Assembly: GCA_013407085.1 (NCBI GenBank)
Contig: JACCGJ010025938.1
Span: 120,591-184,590 of the forward strand
From: Atriophallophorus winterbourni
Taxonomy: Eukaryota; Platyhelminthes; Trematoda; Plagiorchiida; Microphallidae
Direction of reading: 5' to 3'
Length of the DNA stretch: 64,000 nt
This document shows, in pieces, positions 31,568-45,600 of this stretch. Position numbers and translations under genes: made by a program. The number at the start of each line of letters is the position of its first letter. Position 1 is the first letter of the stretch. The notes under the pieces are model-generated. The model was given only the letters and a program-made list of their open reading frames with translations. It made no database searches and was not told the DNA's origin.

Positions 31568-32390
31568 ATAGCTTTTCAACGCTATTCAACATTACTACGG
31601 GTGTAAGACAAGGCTGTCCAATCTCCCCGTTCTTGTTCAAATTTGCCATCGAGGACGTTCACCGGAGTGCTCTTAGTAGTTTTTCCACGAGTGGCGTTGA
31701 GCTCATTCCAGGTGGGCGTGTTATGGAACTAGATTATGCTGATGATATTGCCTTACTGGACGAAGACCCAACATTTATTCAACAAGCCTTAATGTGATGG
31801 CAATGGAGGCATCCAAGTGTGGACTATTCTATTCGCCAAACAAGTCTAAAGTGCTCCTTCAGGACTGGTCAGGTGAACTGCAAAATTTTGATTCAAATGA
31901 TGTGATTCTCGATCAAGTTGAGCAGTTCAAATATATAGGAAGTCTGGTGGTTGCTGGGGGTCTGATAGAGAAGGAAATCACGTCCAGAATTGCTAAAGCC
32001 AGACTGACATTCACTGAACTTAAGTGCCTCTGGAAGAGACGTGATTTGAACTTGGGCTTGAAAGGAAGGATATATTCCACTTCATTAAGGACAGTATTGC
32101 TTTACGGGAGTGAATGTTCCACGGTTCGCGCAGAAGATGTTAGTAACCTGGAGATCTTCGACCAACGCTGTTTGCGTAGGATTGCTCAAGTTCGGTGGCA
32201 ACACCACGTTTGCAACCCTGAGGTCAGGCGTCTTAGGAAGCAACGGCACTAGCATTCAAACAGCAATTAACCGACGTCGCATCCAATGGTTGGGGCACGT
32301 ACTGTGCGCTTGACTGGATGGGGTGCAAGGGAAAGTGAGAGTGTTTGGTTCGACACAAAGGCAACTATGGCAATGAACCGACATTAATGG
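31568..32390 (+). mobile_element. RTE-type LINE reverse transcriptase fragment
   Basis: Contains TGVRQGCPISPFLFKFAIED, ELDYADDIALL (catalytic YADD), then after a frame change LQNFDSNDVILDQVEQFKYIGSLV, ITSRIAKARLTFTEL, LLYGSECSTVRAEDVSNLEIFDQRCLRRIAQVRWQ and RRRIQWLGHVL. This motif set is typical of RTE-clade elements such as those of schistosomes. Both ends are truncated. Confidence 0.88.
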
Positions 32391-33590
32391 AAAGAGTGCA
32401 TCATTTCTATTCTTCCCCGGTCATAAACTATATTGAAAAAACAAAAAATTCAAAAAACCACGTCTGTAAATGGACAAAAACATTATACAGTGTTCTTTTT
32501 TTCACTGTTCCCTACACTTTTTTTACATTTCATTGTTTCTGTTGAACGGCACCATATTTGTATCTGGCACAGAAGCTTCGTCAGACCAAGGGATTCAGCA
32601 TGAACAGTAGTTTGGTCTAAATTTTATTCACCTGGAAAATGTTAGGTTGTCTAACGATTGCACAGACCTTGATGGGCGCTAAGCTTGTCACGATGGACAG
32701 AATGCAGGAGAGGTGTATCATCAAGTGTTCTTAATCTCTCCTGTCTATCTTGAAAAGCTCATCGCACATCATAGTTTGTGTAATTCTCAGCCAAATTAGG
32801 ATTGGTCAGGTTAATACAATTTAAACTTGATCTCTCTTCTAACTGACGGAGCTTGTGTCAAAAACGAAATGTAACACGTTAACTGCTCTAACCGATTTAG
32901 TACAAACTTTCTTTTTCCTATACCGCTCTATATTATCGTTTCTCATTGATCTACTATTTCATCAATCGGCAGTTCATCTGGTGAGACATATTGTGTTGAC
33001 ACTTTCGTATGTGTAAAATATAGTGCTGCTGTTGTTTCCCAGTGCTATATAAATTTGAGAGCCGCCAACTACAAGAAAACAACATAATTACGCAACAACT
33101 ATGAACCTCGTTTTAGGTATTTCTGGGGTTCATGAAATCTAAGCTGCTTGTCCTGACCGCGAATCAAGTTTGTGCATAGGATGGAAGATTATCTGTTTCA
33201 CTTACTCTACCTCGACATCCTGTGTTTATTGTTAAGCTGATTGCTTTTCCTACTCCAAAAATTTTGAGTTTGGGGGACATATGGTCACACCGTTTAAAAC
33301 TTGTAAAGTTGATTTATCCATGAAGACCCACGGTCTTCACACGTTTACTTATTAAAGAAAATCCAGACGTTACATGCATGAGACTATAATCTATTCTGAA
33401 TATACATGCATACATCTAGAAATAAATGATAACTATCGAGGGGTACAGTTTCTTGTTCGTTGCATGCGGATAAAAAAGTGTTCAAAGCGAAATATAAGAC
33501 TGAGAGCCGAAACGTTTGAACATGTCCAAGAAACACTAATACATTCAAAGCGGGATCGAAATATGGCGAAACGTGATCGGAATCGACGCG
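32391..33590. other. Spacer downstream of RyR, no gene seen
   Basis: Non-coding sequence between the RTE fragment and the RyR stop codon. It should contain the RyR 3' UTR (minus strand). No coding or repeat similarity to the rest of the window was recognised. Confidence 0.5.
33225..33230 (-). promoter_or_regulatory. Possible RyR polyadenylation signal
   Basis: AATAAA on the minus strand about 360 bases past the RyR stop codon. The hexamer is common by chance in AT-rich DNA, so this is only a candidate. Confidence 0.25.
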
Positions 33591-33692
33591 CTACTTTGGC
33601 TGAAGCTCCTCCTCATACTGCTTTCGGAAGCAGTCTCCGATGGGAAAGAAGTCCCAACAACGCTGTTGATACAACTCCCATACGTAGGTTTC
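33591..33692 (-). CDS. RyR: RyR last exon with stop codon
   Basis: 102 bp: [33 protein letters not shown], then TAG at 33591-33593. The acceptor is CCTATAG. A longer open frame on the plus strand over this exon is an antisense shadow. Confidence 0.97.
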   Translation of the reverse strand, partial: ETYVWELYQQRCWDFFPIGDCFRKQYEEELQPK

Positions 33693-36600
33693 CTATAGGC
33701 AAATGAGGTACTTAAAATGTTTGCATGTCCACCAAATAAAACTCAAAATATATATGAATAAAAAAGAAAGTGAGAGTTTGTCGATCATTTATGTGAAAAT
33801 GGTTGTAATATGAATTGATTGTCCTAAGTTGGAATAGAAATAAAATCCAGCGAATTTGCAGCAAGGAGAAAGTCTTATGGACGTAAGTAAGCTGAACCTT
33901 TTATGAGCAACTTTGAAGAAATAATATCACTCAAGACGGTGTGGGGAAAAATAAACTTTGGATCCCTTGGTTATATGGCAATCACATTCTGGCTGCTTAA
34001 ATAGGTGAGCCACGTGATGTGTGTGGTTGTAAAAATGAATCAGGGATGACTTAATTCATGAAATGTGTAATCAGGATACAACGAATTGATGTGAATAATA
34101 AAGTGTATTTTAAGTAGAATCTTGCTTTATACGCATACAAGACATGGGTTAACAAATCAGGATCAATATTTGAGGCGTGGCGATTTCATAACAAAACAGT
34201 AAATTCTAAAATCCAAGATAGGCACAAATTTACCGAGAAGGCAAAATAGTAAAACCTTGCGTTGTTCAATACACGTTTCTGGCTAAGGATATTTGAATTC
34301 AAATTATTTTGGGTAGATTTAATTTGACAATGTGCCTGTATTGTTTCTAGGCAATTTAGGCGAACCTTCTTATATTTAAGCGGTACCTAAGTAATAACAC
34401 AAGAATACTGGCTTTTTCAGGTTGCAAATTTTAAATACATTTTTATTTGTTTCCATAAAGCGAGGGCATTTCACAATTTCCCGCTGCACTTCGAATTTTA
34501 TGCTTGCATGAGTTACGCGTGTATTATGCAATGTGACTTAAAAGGTCCTTTTCAATAGGACGGGTCACGAATTATGTTTAGTTAGGTTTTGCATAATGCG
34601 AGGCGCGTATTCATCCAGTTACGATACTTGAGTTACAGCCTAAATTCAACGGAGACAATATCTGCCGTTAGGATACATTAGAAAAATGTTGCCTACTTTC
34701 AAATGAAGCAATTTACACGAGACAAAGCCATGTAATCATTTACATAAGAATGGAAACCAAATCGGATGGTATGAAAATCAAATGATTATATGATAAAAAT
34801 GTGTACCGTGGTTATAAACGTATATTAGGTTACGTTGTACATATATCTCAGCGTGACCAATATGAGAAGCGTTTTTTGCAACTCGTGCTACGGTTACATG
34901 AGCGCTATGCTCATCTTATGAATGACTCCTGCAAGAATCTCTATTGACCTACGAGATTCTGCACAAAACGTCCCACTGGTTGATGCACACAAACTAAATT
35001 CTAGGGATGCTGTGCCATAATTACCCATCCAGTAATACTCAAATTTTCACATTATCTTTAAAATTGTGTTTGAAAATTCTACATTATGATGAAGCTGCAT
35101 TTTTAGAACTCCTAACCATTACAACGAATGGCATCGACGAGCGAAATCAAGTATACAATCGAACACAGTCGCGTTTACCTGAAAAAAAAACTTTAATGCC
35201 ACCTTTTTATGGACGCTCGTTTTGGTAAATTCAAAATACATTCGCCCTTGATTATACTCCATGGCACTTATCGTCGCATACGTCATGTTCAACTTTTGTC
35301 AGCTACTAAGTAGATAAAACTTGCAAAATTTTTCTTTAATGTTTGGATGGAATTCGAGTCGTGAATTTATCCAAGCGTTTTAATTTTTCCAACGGTGTTG
35401 AAGAACTAGTTAGTTTTTAGAATATTGATTTTACAAAGTAAATCCTCTCAATGAAATACGCTGTATGAAATATGAGACCAGATAACAATTGGGAGCAAAG
35501 TGGTCGTCTGCTACCAGTAAAGTTTGTGGTGCTACGGAACGCTTGAGGATGATTGCAACAGTCGGACGTCAACCGTAAAGATACTCTCCCAGAGATTTGT
35601 CTGAAATCACGTGGCAGTGGTCATCGGTAATAGGAAATGTGGTTAACAGCATGTAGTGGCCACAAGGAGTTGATAACCAATCGCGAAATGTGCATCATTT
35701 TCATGAGTAATTATTGATCCAGCTTGTCGTTTAAAGATAAACTTACCGAATTTTTTTAAATAAAAATTCAACGAAATTCTTTAAAATGACCTCATCATGC
35801 ATACACGTATTATCACACCGAAATTACCCCGATTTTCGAGTTTCTTTTCATGTTGCAACCAGCAGCAACAATGCCTGAATCTAATTCGTAAAATTGGTCA
35901 TTATCAGGTATCATTCGAGCATGTTTATGCACCGAAGTATGTGATTATTAAAAATGGTGTAAGTATAAGCAAAAAGCGGCCAAAGTTTTTCATATTAAAT
36001 CACAATTCTCCCCGAATTTGAACTCCCAAAGAATTTGGCTATTCTAAAATTGAGAGTTCCATTCTTTACATAGGTGAGACGTGAAGTTGTGGAGAAAAAT
36101 GATAAAACTAATTTATTCAGGGGTAGTTTAAATCTCTGATTCAGGCATTCGGTGGTCTAATTATGCTTCGTTAACACGGCTGAGATACGTCAGTTTAATA
36201 AGGTAGATGGTTTAAACTCACTTGTCCCGTGTACTCTGTGTCAGGTTTATTGATTATATGCATCAGGAAATACCTACAACGAATAAACAAAATTGTAGCG
36301 AAACATTATCATACAAGATGCTAACATAGCTTTCTGGACAAATAATAAAGGATTATGTGATTATTCAAGATTCAATATTTATGATGGAAAAAACAAATAC
36401 CAGTACAATACCATAGGATATATGTATGAAAGTTAAACTTTAATGTTTGCATCCATGTGCTTCAAAAGAGGATCAAAAGTACAAACACAGAATTACATAG
36501 TGACTCGTGGTCAAGCACTCAAGGCGCTTATGGATGACGAAAGTGATGTGATGCATCCTCGAAATTACACTCCACTACCGGTTTCTGGATGTTTGCCGTC

Positions 36601-39600
36601 ATCAGATGGAAGCAGTAATATTATGTTCAGTAAGATTTGAAACAGTGGATATATGTTAAACAAGGTAGTACTTGAATGACACTGTAGCATAGTGTTCGTA
36701 CAACGAACCACGATGTGCAAACATAGAATCACATAGTGACTCGTGGTTAAGGTCTCAAGGCGTGGTTCATTGTACGAACCCTATGCAACAGTGGCATTCA
36801 AGTATTACCTTGTTTACCATTTGTCCACTGTGTCAAGGCTCACTGAACCAAATCTTACTGTCTCCACCTGATGACGGCAAACAACCAGAAACCGGTAGTG
36901 GAGTGTAATTTCGGGGGATGTGAGCAACACATCACTAGGATCAAAAGTAATTCCAATTGTGGCATGCAGAGAGGAAATCTTAACCGGAAATATATGTTTG
37001 GCTAAATTTGCTTTCCATGTATGTGTGTAGGAAGGAATCACTATGAGATTTCAGTAAACTTGGGCCAACAGAGTATTATTCAACCTAAATGATCGTAACG
37101 TTTGTTTGAATATCATTTCGTCTAATGAGGACATAATTGCTGGTGTTAAGCTGTTCCACAAAAAGCATAAACGGACTGCGTAAACGTTGCGGGGACAGTT
37201 TAATCTGGAACGTGGGATTTCAAGGGTCAGGTTGTGACTGCGAGTCAGGAGATTGGAACCAATTGTAAAAAGGTGTTTGAGTGGGTGTGACCTCGTATGG
37301 ATTATTCGGTATGCCAGGATTAGGTCAGCTCGGATGTACAATCGGGTGTACAATCCAAGTCTAGTCAGTCGATGCTCAAAGGGTAGATTATGCAATCCAT
37401 TAACCATTTTAGTTGATATATGGTAAATCCCTTCGAAGGGCGAGTTTGTTTTCCATCCATAGTGTTCAAGCTTGTACTGTATATTCCACAATTGGATGTA
37501 TGTATGTATTGAGTATCTTTGACAATTAGTGGGATGGGAAACGTCTGAAAATTCGTCTGAGTAAGCCGAGTACGCTGCATGCACGCTGTTTTTTAATTTC
37601 CGTACACCCAGATACCGAGATCTTTCTGTAATGTACTCCGCTCCAGAGAGTGACTAACATTTATGTATGAGAAAGGGAAGGGTTTCCCAACTTGCAACAT
37701 TTTGCACTTGCGGAAGTTGAAGGGTAGCTTGTTATGATTTGACCACTGGTGCAGATTATTGAAGTCAGGTTGTAAAACTAGTCACTCCTCAACAGAGTTG
37801 ACCTTCGTCAAAATTTTTACATCGTCGACGAAAAGAACAAGTTTACAACGTGCCAGTTTCAGTAGTTCATTTATAAATATTAGGAACAGTATTGGGCTGA
37901 GTACTGAACCTCGTAGCCTTAATAGTTAGGAAATTTTCGCCATCTACTCTGACTTTCGCTTTGCGTTCAGACATGTAACTTCCTGCAAAAGCTGAAGTAG
38001 TAAGGGGTGATCAATTCGATCGAAAGCTTTAGGTATAACTTAGTAACAGTTATGTACGGAACTCTCTACGTCTATTGCTATCGTCCACTCGTTCAAAGTC
38101 GTGGGCAAGTATGGCAAGCATGAGCGTGTTTTACTAAATCCATGTTGTGTCTGAGAAACAACTTCATGGCTTTCGAGATGCCTGATAAGACTTTCACACA
38201 ACAAGGGTTCCAATACATTAGAAACCATTGAAAGAAGCGTTATATGGCGGTAATTGACCGGATCTAAACGACTGCGACCTTTGTAGACTGCTGTAATAAC
38301 TCCGGTTTTCCAGTCAGCTCGTACGACTCCCGTATCAAGCGTGTGTGTAAATAAATCACATAGTGGGCTGCAAAGCTCCACCTCACATGACTTTGTAATA
38401 GCCAATGTTATTCCATCTTCCCCGGGGAATTTGTTGACGTTTAACCAGCGCAGATGCTTTCGCATAACGGTAGGATTCACATCGACATCACTGTGAAACG
38501 TGGCAAAGGTGTTGGCAGGGGAAATCCTGTGGACAAAAGACTTGCGCATAAAATGTTGCCGGTGCATCAGTTGTATCCCTGACATTTTCTGCCAATCCGT
38601 TCGCTGTTTGAACAGGAAAAACTCCTGGTTTAACCTTAGTCGCGTTGTTTACGATCGTGTAAAGTGTCTGGTCTATCAGCATCCAATGGTAATATTGCTT
38701 GTCTTCGTGAATTAGGGACGTCACCATCTTTAGGAAATTTCGAAAATGTTCCTAAAGCTGTACACTAATTCGGAGAACAACACGAGGTGGTCGATTAGCC
38801 CCATATGACTATGATACTGCACTGACTCGACCGCTGTTGCTTCGGAGGATTGAAGATTCGTCAGATTATCTGTCGAGTGAAGGAATTTACGTGGTTGTAA
38901 AGGGGAATGAGTGCAAACAACACGAAACCGGTGGCGGGGTGTGAGTAATGGAAATGCATGTAAATGAAGCTAAATGCTGTTAACATGATACCCATTGTAT
39001 TCATTTAATGTTTTTATTATTATTTTTGAGTCATTGCAACTGAAAATGAAAATACAATCTTCCCAACGCAGCAGCTAGATTTATTTTATAAAGCCTTTTT
39101 CTAGGTAGCACATCAAATAAGATTTATCTGAGCCCGGTAATATAATTACTGATCGATAATAGTTCGAGATAACAATTTTGGATCCAAAAAACTGTAAATA
39201 AGACCGTTTTTAAGGGAATGTTGAAGTATAGTCGAGGCCAATGTATTAACGTTGATTCATGTGAAGTATCTTAGCCCAAGTGCAGTCTGCGACTGTGCGG
39301 CACTTTGCCTGGATCAGGCTTGTGCTTTCATTCATTTATTCATTCATGTGAAGTAAAACTCTAAATAAGATCTCACGCACATCAACGTACGTGCAACGCT
39401 GAAGTTATGATCCGCGGATTAAACGCAACCGGAATCCAATAGTTGGAAGCTGCTTAAGGATATGTGCAATTCATCCGAAACCATCCGGTAATCTACGTTT
39501 CACAAAATGTACGCGTTATTGTCATGTCCGCAACTCACATATAATTAGCGAAATTGTGCTCTTTCTCCACGTGTTGCTCAAAACCATGAGGAATTTTGTC

Positions 39601-42600
39601 AAAGTACTCCTTTCCTATGCCACAAATGAAGCACTTGGATTCCAAATCTTCTTTGACTTGTTCCAATTGATCACGCAAATCTCCAAATGCGTCAATGATC
39701 AAACCTGAAGAATTAGATGAAAGCGGAAACCGATTCGAACCGTGTAAACATATTCGCATTTTTGAACAGGAGAATTAACGCTTGAACTAAGCCGCCATGT
39801 AGTTAAGCTTTTATAAACAATGTTGAAACGTTAACGTGTACAAAGCGTTGTCACCACTAGGCTTGAGGAGGATCACTCGTTATAAGCAGTGCGCTGACTA
39901 AAACGATTTCATAAAAAATAATGTTCACTTTGACTCGAATTTTTATACTCACAAAATTTAAATAATGCGCATGTTCGCTGTGCCTGCTGGGGTGGTCGTA
40001 ATTCATTGAAATTACGTTCAAAGTAATTGAATACAACACAAATTTATTTCGGCAATATATATTGCCGGTAAATTTAAGCCGTAGTGCGCGATTTAAATTA
40101 CCGAAATGATGGCATGGACAAGCCAGCCAACGTCAAAATAGCAGACATTTTCAATCCTAATTGGTAATTTATGGAAGTGGATAATCTGGGGTCGGGCTTA
40201 TGTTTCTACACGACTAGCTACACCTGTTACTACTTTAGATCAGTACAACCAACCTAAGGTTGTAAAGACTTGGCATGAGGGGCAGTAATGATAATCGCGA
40301 AACAGGCTAATAATACCAGACATATGTTTAGTGAAAAGTCTCGTTTACAATTCAATTCTAACCACAACCGATTTTGCAGTCTCAATTTGTGGAAGCCAAA
40401 CAGACGGAACTTGATAGCAAAAGTTAATCGCGGGAATATAAACAACACGAAAACATGATATTTTTTAAGTATTTTAACGTCTGACGCTGGATAACTTTTT
40501 CGATTTTGTTTTCGAGCATTCTTGTTCACGCTACCAACATTAGCTGAACATGGTTTCAAAGTCGTGTAGTTTTCGCAGCGTAGCCTAGTCTAAATTTTCG
40601 ACGTTTTATGTTGACTTGTGAAGCTGATGAGCTACCAAACAAAAAGAGATAAGGCGTTATATTTTTATTTTATTACACACAACTGATGGATGAAGTGATA
40701 GTGAGCACTACACAAACAGATCATTCCTTCTACCGTTTGTAATGATCACCAGATAATAAATCGGTTGCCGTTGTTCAAACTGACCTTGTATAATCGCCAA
40801 AAGGATGACAATCACGAAGAAAAAGAAAGTCAGATCAAATATGATGCGCCAATTTTCCCATTCATCACCATCCGGAGCCTCGATTTCGTCGCCGATTCCT
40901 CCTCCAGCTCTCAAGCCAGTGTGCAGGTGAAAAATGAAGCACTGGGATTGAAAATGAAAACCCGTTCATGAGGCAGAAACATATGTTTCGTGTTATGAGG
41001 TGTTCCATTTGAATGGGGTTGTTAGCTGGCATCTCTGTGAACTCAGTGAGATCCCGGTATGAGGCTTCTATGATCGCGATCACTTAGCTTAACGGGCACA
41101 GACGTTAGTAAATTGCACGATGTATTCTTTCGAAAAGCATGCTCGACTAATTTAATTTGAACGATTACCCTTATATGAAATGAGTGATAAATGAGCTTCT
41201 TCCTGACTAGCTTGGCACTTGTTGACAGGAAAGAACGGCTTCTTTGAATTCAACAGAGTAATTATGACAGGAAACGTGATAACAGAACTGTGCATTCATG
41301 TGTTTTAACTCATTCAATTTGTTGAAAAAATACGGTGTATTATAGGAAACAACAATAAGCAATGTAATTGTTGCTCCATCTAAATTCGCTTTAATCAAGA
41401 TAAAAGAAGCAATAACGGCAGCGGCGGTGCTAGTGTTATCAGAATGAGTTAAAATCCGATGTAGAAGAAGACATCAATATCAATTACCGAGAATTAAGTG
41501 CCACATCCTAGTCTGCACACGCTCATAGGGACATCAATCAAAGCTATGAGTGGTAAACCAAACCGGGTTAGACAAATTCGTTTTAATCTGGGATATATGG
41601 TCATACAAATGGAGTTTGTGCATGTCATATTGTTTGTCTGTAACAACTACGTTACCAAACAGTTTATTATGTATAATTGTGCAGATACACGTCCTCGAAA
41701 TGTGAAGTTTTTTTCACCGGGGCAGTATTCAACACCGAACCTCTAAGTTACCAGTGAAATACTCGAAATCATTGTAATAAATTTGGAAATTTGCGTGTTC
41801 TTTATCAAAAAGCCTCCAGCCAAAATGAAGCAAAATGTGGAATGATTAGCCACCAATGTTGTTTATCGCTAACTGCCGTATGATTAGTTATTGTTTCTTT
41901 GTATAGACTAGATCTACCGTACCCTTAAAGCCGATGATTACCTTAGATTTCACAAGACGGAGCTGTACGAGGGTCTGGTGTCACTTTCTGGACAGGCTGC
42001 TACTCTGTCTCGGTTTTAGATGCGACTACTGACAGTAGCCATTTCACGCATGCGCTTGGTGGAGAAATAGGTTTATGAACAAACATCTTCATTTGCTTGC
42101 ATTTCCTTAACAACACAACCCACAAATTTCTTCGTGCTATTTGCACTCATCGGGTAGGGATGGTACGAAGAGGACCGGCATTCCTTGAAACAGTGGAGTA
42201 ATGGTAAACGAGTTGACAATGTTGGATGGAAATGACCGCAGCTGAGGATGTTTGTTCATGACCATGGGTTTTACACCACCTACATGTGCACCGACCCATA
42301 CGAATGAACAGGTTGCTCGTGTCAATTTTATTCAACAGTGTTAAGAACATTTTCCAAATGTGTAACTGGTTAGGGTTTGGAACGAGGGATCTCGTTTGAA
42401 AGGTGAGCGTGTATGGTCATTGATTATGTACCACAGAAAAATAAATAGCAATCTGGACTCACAGTCATCATGTCATTACACTTGGGGTCTTGGACTCCGT
42501 CGTTGTCTTTGATGTAGAATTTCCGGAAGAAATTGAAGGCGATCACGGTATACAAGTAGATAACGATTGACGTGAGCATCACCGTCAATACAAGCTAGAA

Positions 42601-45600
42601 GAAATCCGGTGAGAAAATGAAGAGAAAGAAACACATGGATGAAATGTCGAAATATTAGTAGCAATAAATATTTGGCACGAAATGCGGCAAAAATAATTAA
42701 ATGCTACCCTGTTATGTCATGTGATGCTTCGTTTAGATACTTGTCGACAATCGTTTTATTTCAGCACCTCGGTGTATCATTTTACTGTAATTTAAAATGC
42801 TTCAAATTTATTCATCTTAATCAGTTTAACCGGAAAACTCGAGCGGATACGAGAACAACAGGAGCCAACTATTCTATCGAAGATAAAAAAGCTTACTCAA
42901 CTTGCATTGAAAAAACTTGTGACCACGATAAACAAGTCCTGAGAGCAATGCATACGGAATAATAGTTCGCTCATGACAATGAACAATGAATTTATTTGGC
43001 TGCTGTTTGTCGTACTGATAGTAAGGGACCAAACACTTGAGAAGTAGTTTATTTTCGCTGACAAACTTCATGGCTAAAATCCATATTGGCTATGATTTGA
43101 TAATTGTTTTTTTCTGAAATGGCAGTTGGTTTCCTGAAATAACGGCGTATGGAATAAGATATATAACTCGTGTTCCATGAAATCACGAACATGAAATCTA
43201 TTTGTGCCGCTGATTCGTAGGCTGCACATGGACTGAGATACTATCTAGTTGTCGGGACATAGGAAATCGGGTACGTCATTGATGCTGAACTCGGTCATGC
43301 TTACTTGTTTTCCGTTGTGGGTAACTGATTGGATGATGGTACGTAGAGTTTTGAATGATACCGCCACATCGAGCAAATGACATGCATAGAGGAAGTAGTT
43401 GAAGTTCCCGAAGAATGAGGCAGCAAAATAGACGACCAAATAGAGAAAAGACTGCGAATGGAAAATGATGGGATTATACATCACATTACATTCAAATGAA
43501 CCATTACGAAAAGTAACTCACAATATCGGTGAACACGACGCCCCATTTCCATATCAAATATTGGTAGTCCAAACTGGCTAACCTGGAAACCAACACAAAC
43601 CAGTTACACGAGTGAGCGAGTACTTTTTGTTATTAACATTAAAGAGTGGATGTTATCATGTATGCTGTATTACCAAACGACCGAGGATCGAAAAGCCAAT
43701 GCAGAAATGGCACTTTCCTTTTTCAAATACCCAGAGTATTATTCTTGTAATGTTCATTGATATTTTTAGAATAACATATATCTTTCCATATTTTTTTACA
43801 ATAACTGCAGCGAAATATACCAATGAACGCGAACGGTATACCCCACGTGTATCTAATTGATTCTGTGAATGCGACACCAGACAAAAATTCCGGCATGATT
43901 CAATTGAAAAGATTTGTTTTCTAAACACGAAAATTTGCCTCAAAATATAACAAAAATCGAATAGGTAGCTGAATCGATGAACAAATCTACAGACCTGTTG
44001 AATTATCTTGGTTATAACGATTGCAAACGAAAACTGAATCAGATGCTATTATGCGAATGCTTATTAAAAAGCGAGCTTTTGACGTTTGAATCGCCTTGGA
44101 GCTCGAGCTAAATCGGGAAGCGGGTTAGGAAAAGTGGTCAATGCGGATAATCGAAGTGCACTTTACCGTATTGTGTTGATCGAATCACAAATCTGGGCAA
44201 ACATAACCCATATTCGTATGATGAAGAGCAATAAAACCAGCGAAAGTGAAATCTAAAACACGCAAGCGGATTAGCTTGCAAACATCGGCGGGTTGTGTGC
44301 CCGTTATCACCAAACAGGGGTTAGTTACTCTCACAAATCCTTGACATTCAAATTTTTCAAAAGGTTTAATACGAGTAGTTAATTCAAACTAATTCATAGA
44401 AGCCCAAATAATCTGAACAACCATCAAAATGGATATAGAACAGAAAATGTTTGGTACAGAATTATCTACTATCAGTGTCGCACGTGTTTTCAACTTTAAT
44501 TTCAAAGGTTTAACAATTGTGGCCAGTGTCACATTGAATCAAACTTGTTTTGTAGACACGGAAGCGATGAAATTACGTTGGTGGAATTCGTATTTAAGCG
44601 GAGATGATTATTATTGTTTGATCATAATAAGATGGAACATAGTAACACGGGAAATTTATTGTTAAGGCGTACCAGATTATCGAGTGTGAAAACAAAATTC
44701 GCCATTTCAAGAATTTGGTAAAACGTAATGAGTGAATATACTGAGATTTAGCCACTCAGAAACTTTTAGACAGACATGGAGGCAGTGTTATACCACCAGG
44801 AGGAGATGTCAAACGTATAGTAGTAAATTTTTCCAGTCCTCAGTGTTTGAGCTTGCAACCTTTGCACATGAGGTGATTGTAATGACACTGTCGCCTACTT
44901 TGTTGTAGACTCCTAAAAAATACAAATCCGTAAGATTAAGCAAATTCTGAACATTACATTGAAGTTTGTTTGTTATTCGACATCAACTTACATGTTCATC
45001 AACGAATTCCCTGTAGGGCTAATTTCTGGAGAATTTTTGTCCATCCCCAACAATTTCGTTATCTCATCGTAGTCATATTGGACAGAGTATTTGTTGCGAA
45101 CCTTTTTCTTCACGAATTTCCCCCAATACATCTGCGGGAACGACGGAGTTGAGAGAACCAGTTTATCCCAATGAGCGCGTAAATTGTCTTCTGCTGGTTG
45201 TGTGGATATCCACATGCCCTCGAATTCAAGCATGCGAGAAATTTCTTTCTCACGTTTGAATATCACGAGAGGAACCTGAACAGAACCGAACAGTAGCTGT
45301 TACATTCACAAATGAAAGCGAGAGAATTTTATTCAATGTTGGTTAAAACTAGTTATATGATCGAAATATCCGTATCTCACACAGGCCCGCTTTACGAATG
45401 GTTTCTTGCACTTTGCACTCGTCAGGTAGGGATCGTACGATCAGGATCCGTATGACTTCAAAAAGTAGAGAGATAATAATCAAGGCTCGAAGCCACTGTA
45501 CAAAACGTTTCGCACAGCCAACTCTGTTCAATCATAAAAACTCACAAAGCATACATGAATGGGGTGAAGCACGCTAACGTAAACGAAATAACCGTAATTG

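Larger units (their letters stand above)
36274..39538 (-). other. RyR intron holding a foldback repeat and a LINE fragment
   Basis: 3265 bp. Contains the inverted MITE pair (36562-36922), LINE-E (37050-38770) and a short MITE fragment (about 38900-38965, AACACGAAACCGGTGG...GGAAATGCATG). Confidence 0.85.

Noticed and set aside
33374..33706. Plus-strand 110-codon open frame
   Set aside because: It is antisense to the last RyR exon, whose minus-strand reading ([17 protein letters not shown]) is unmistakable.
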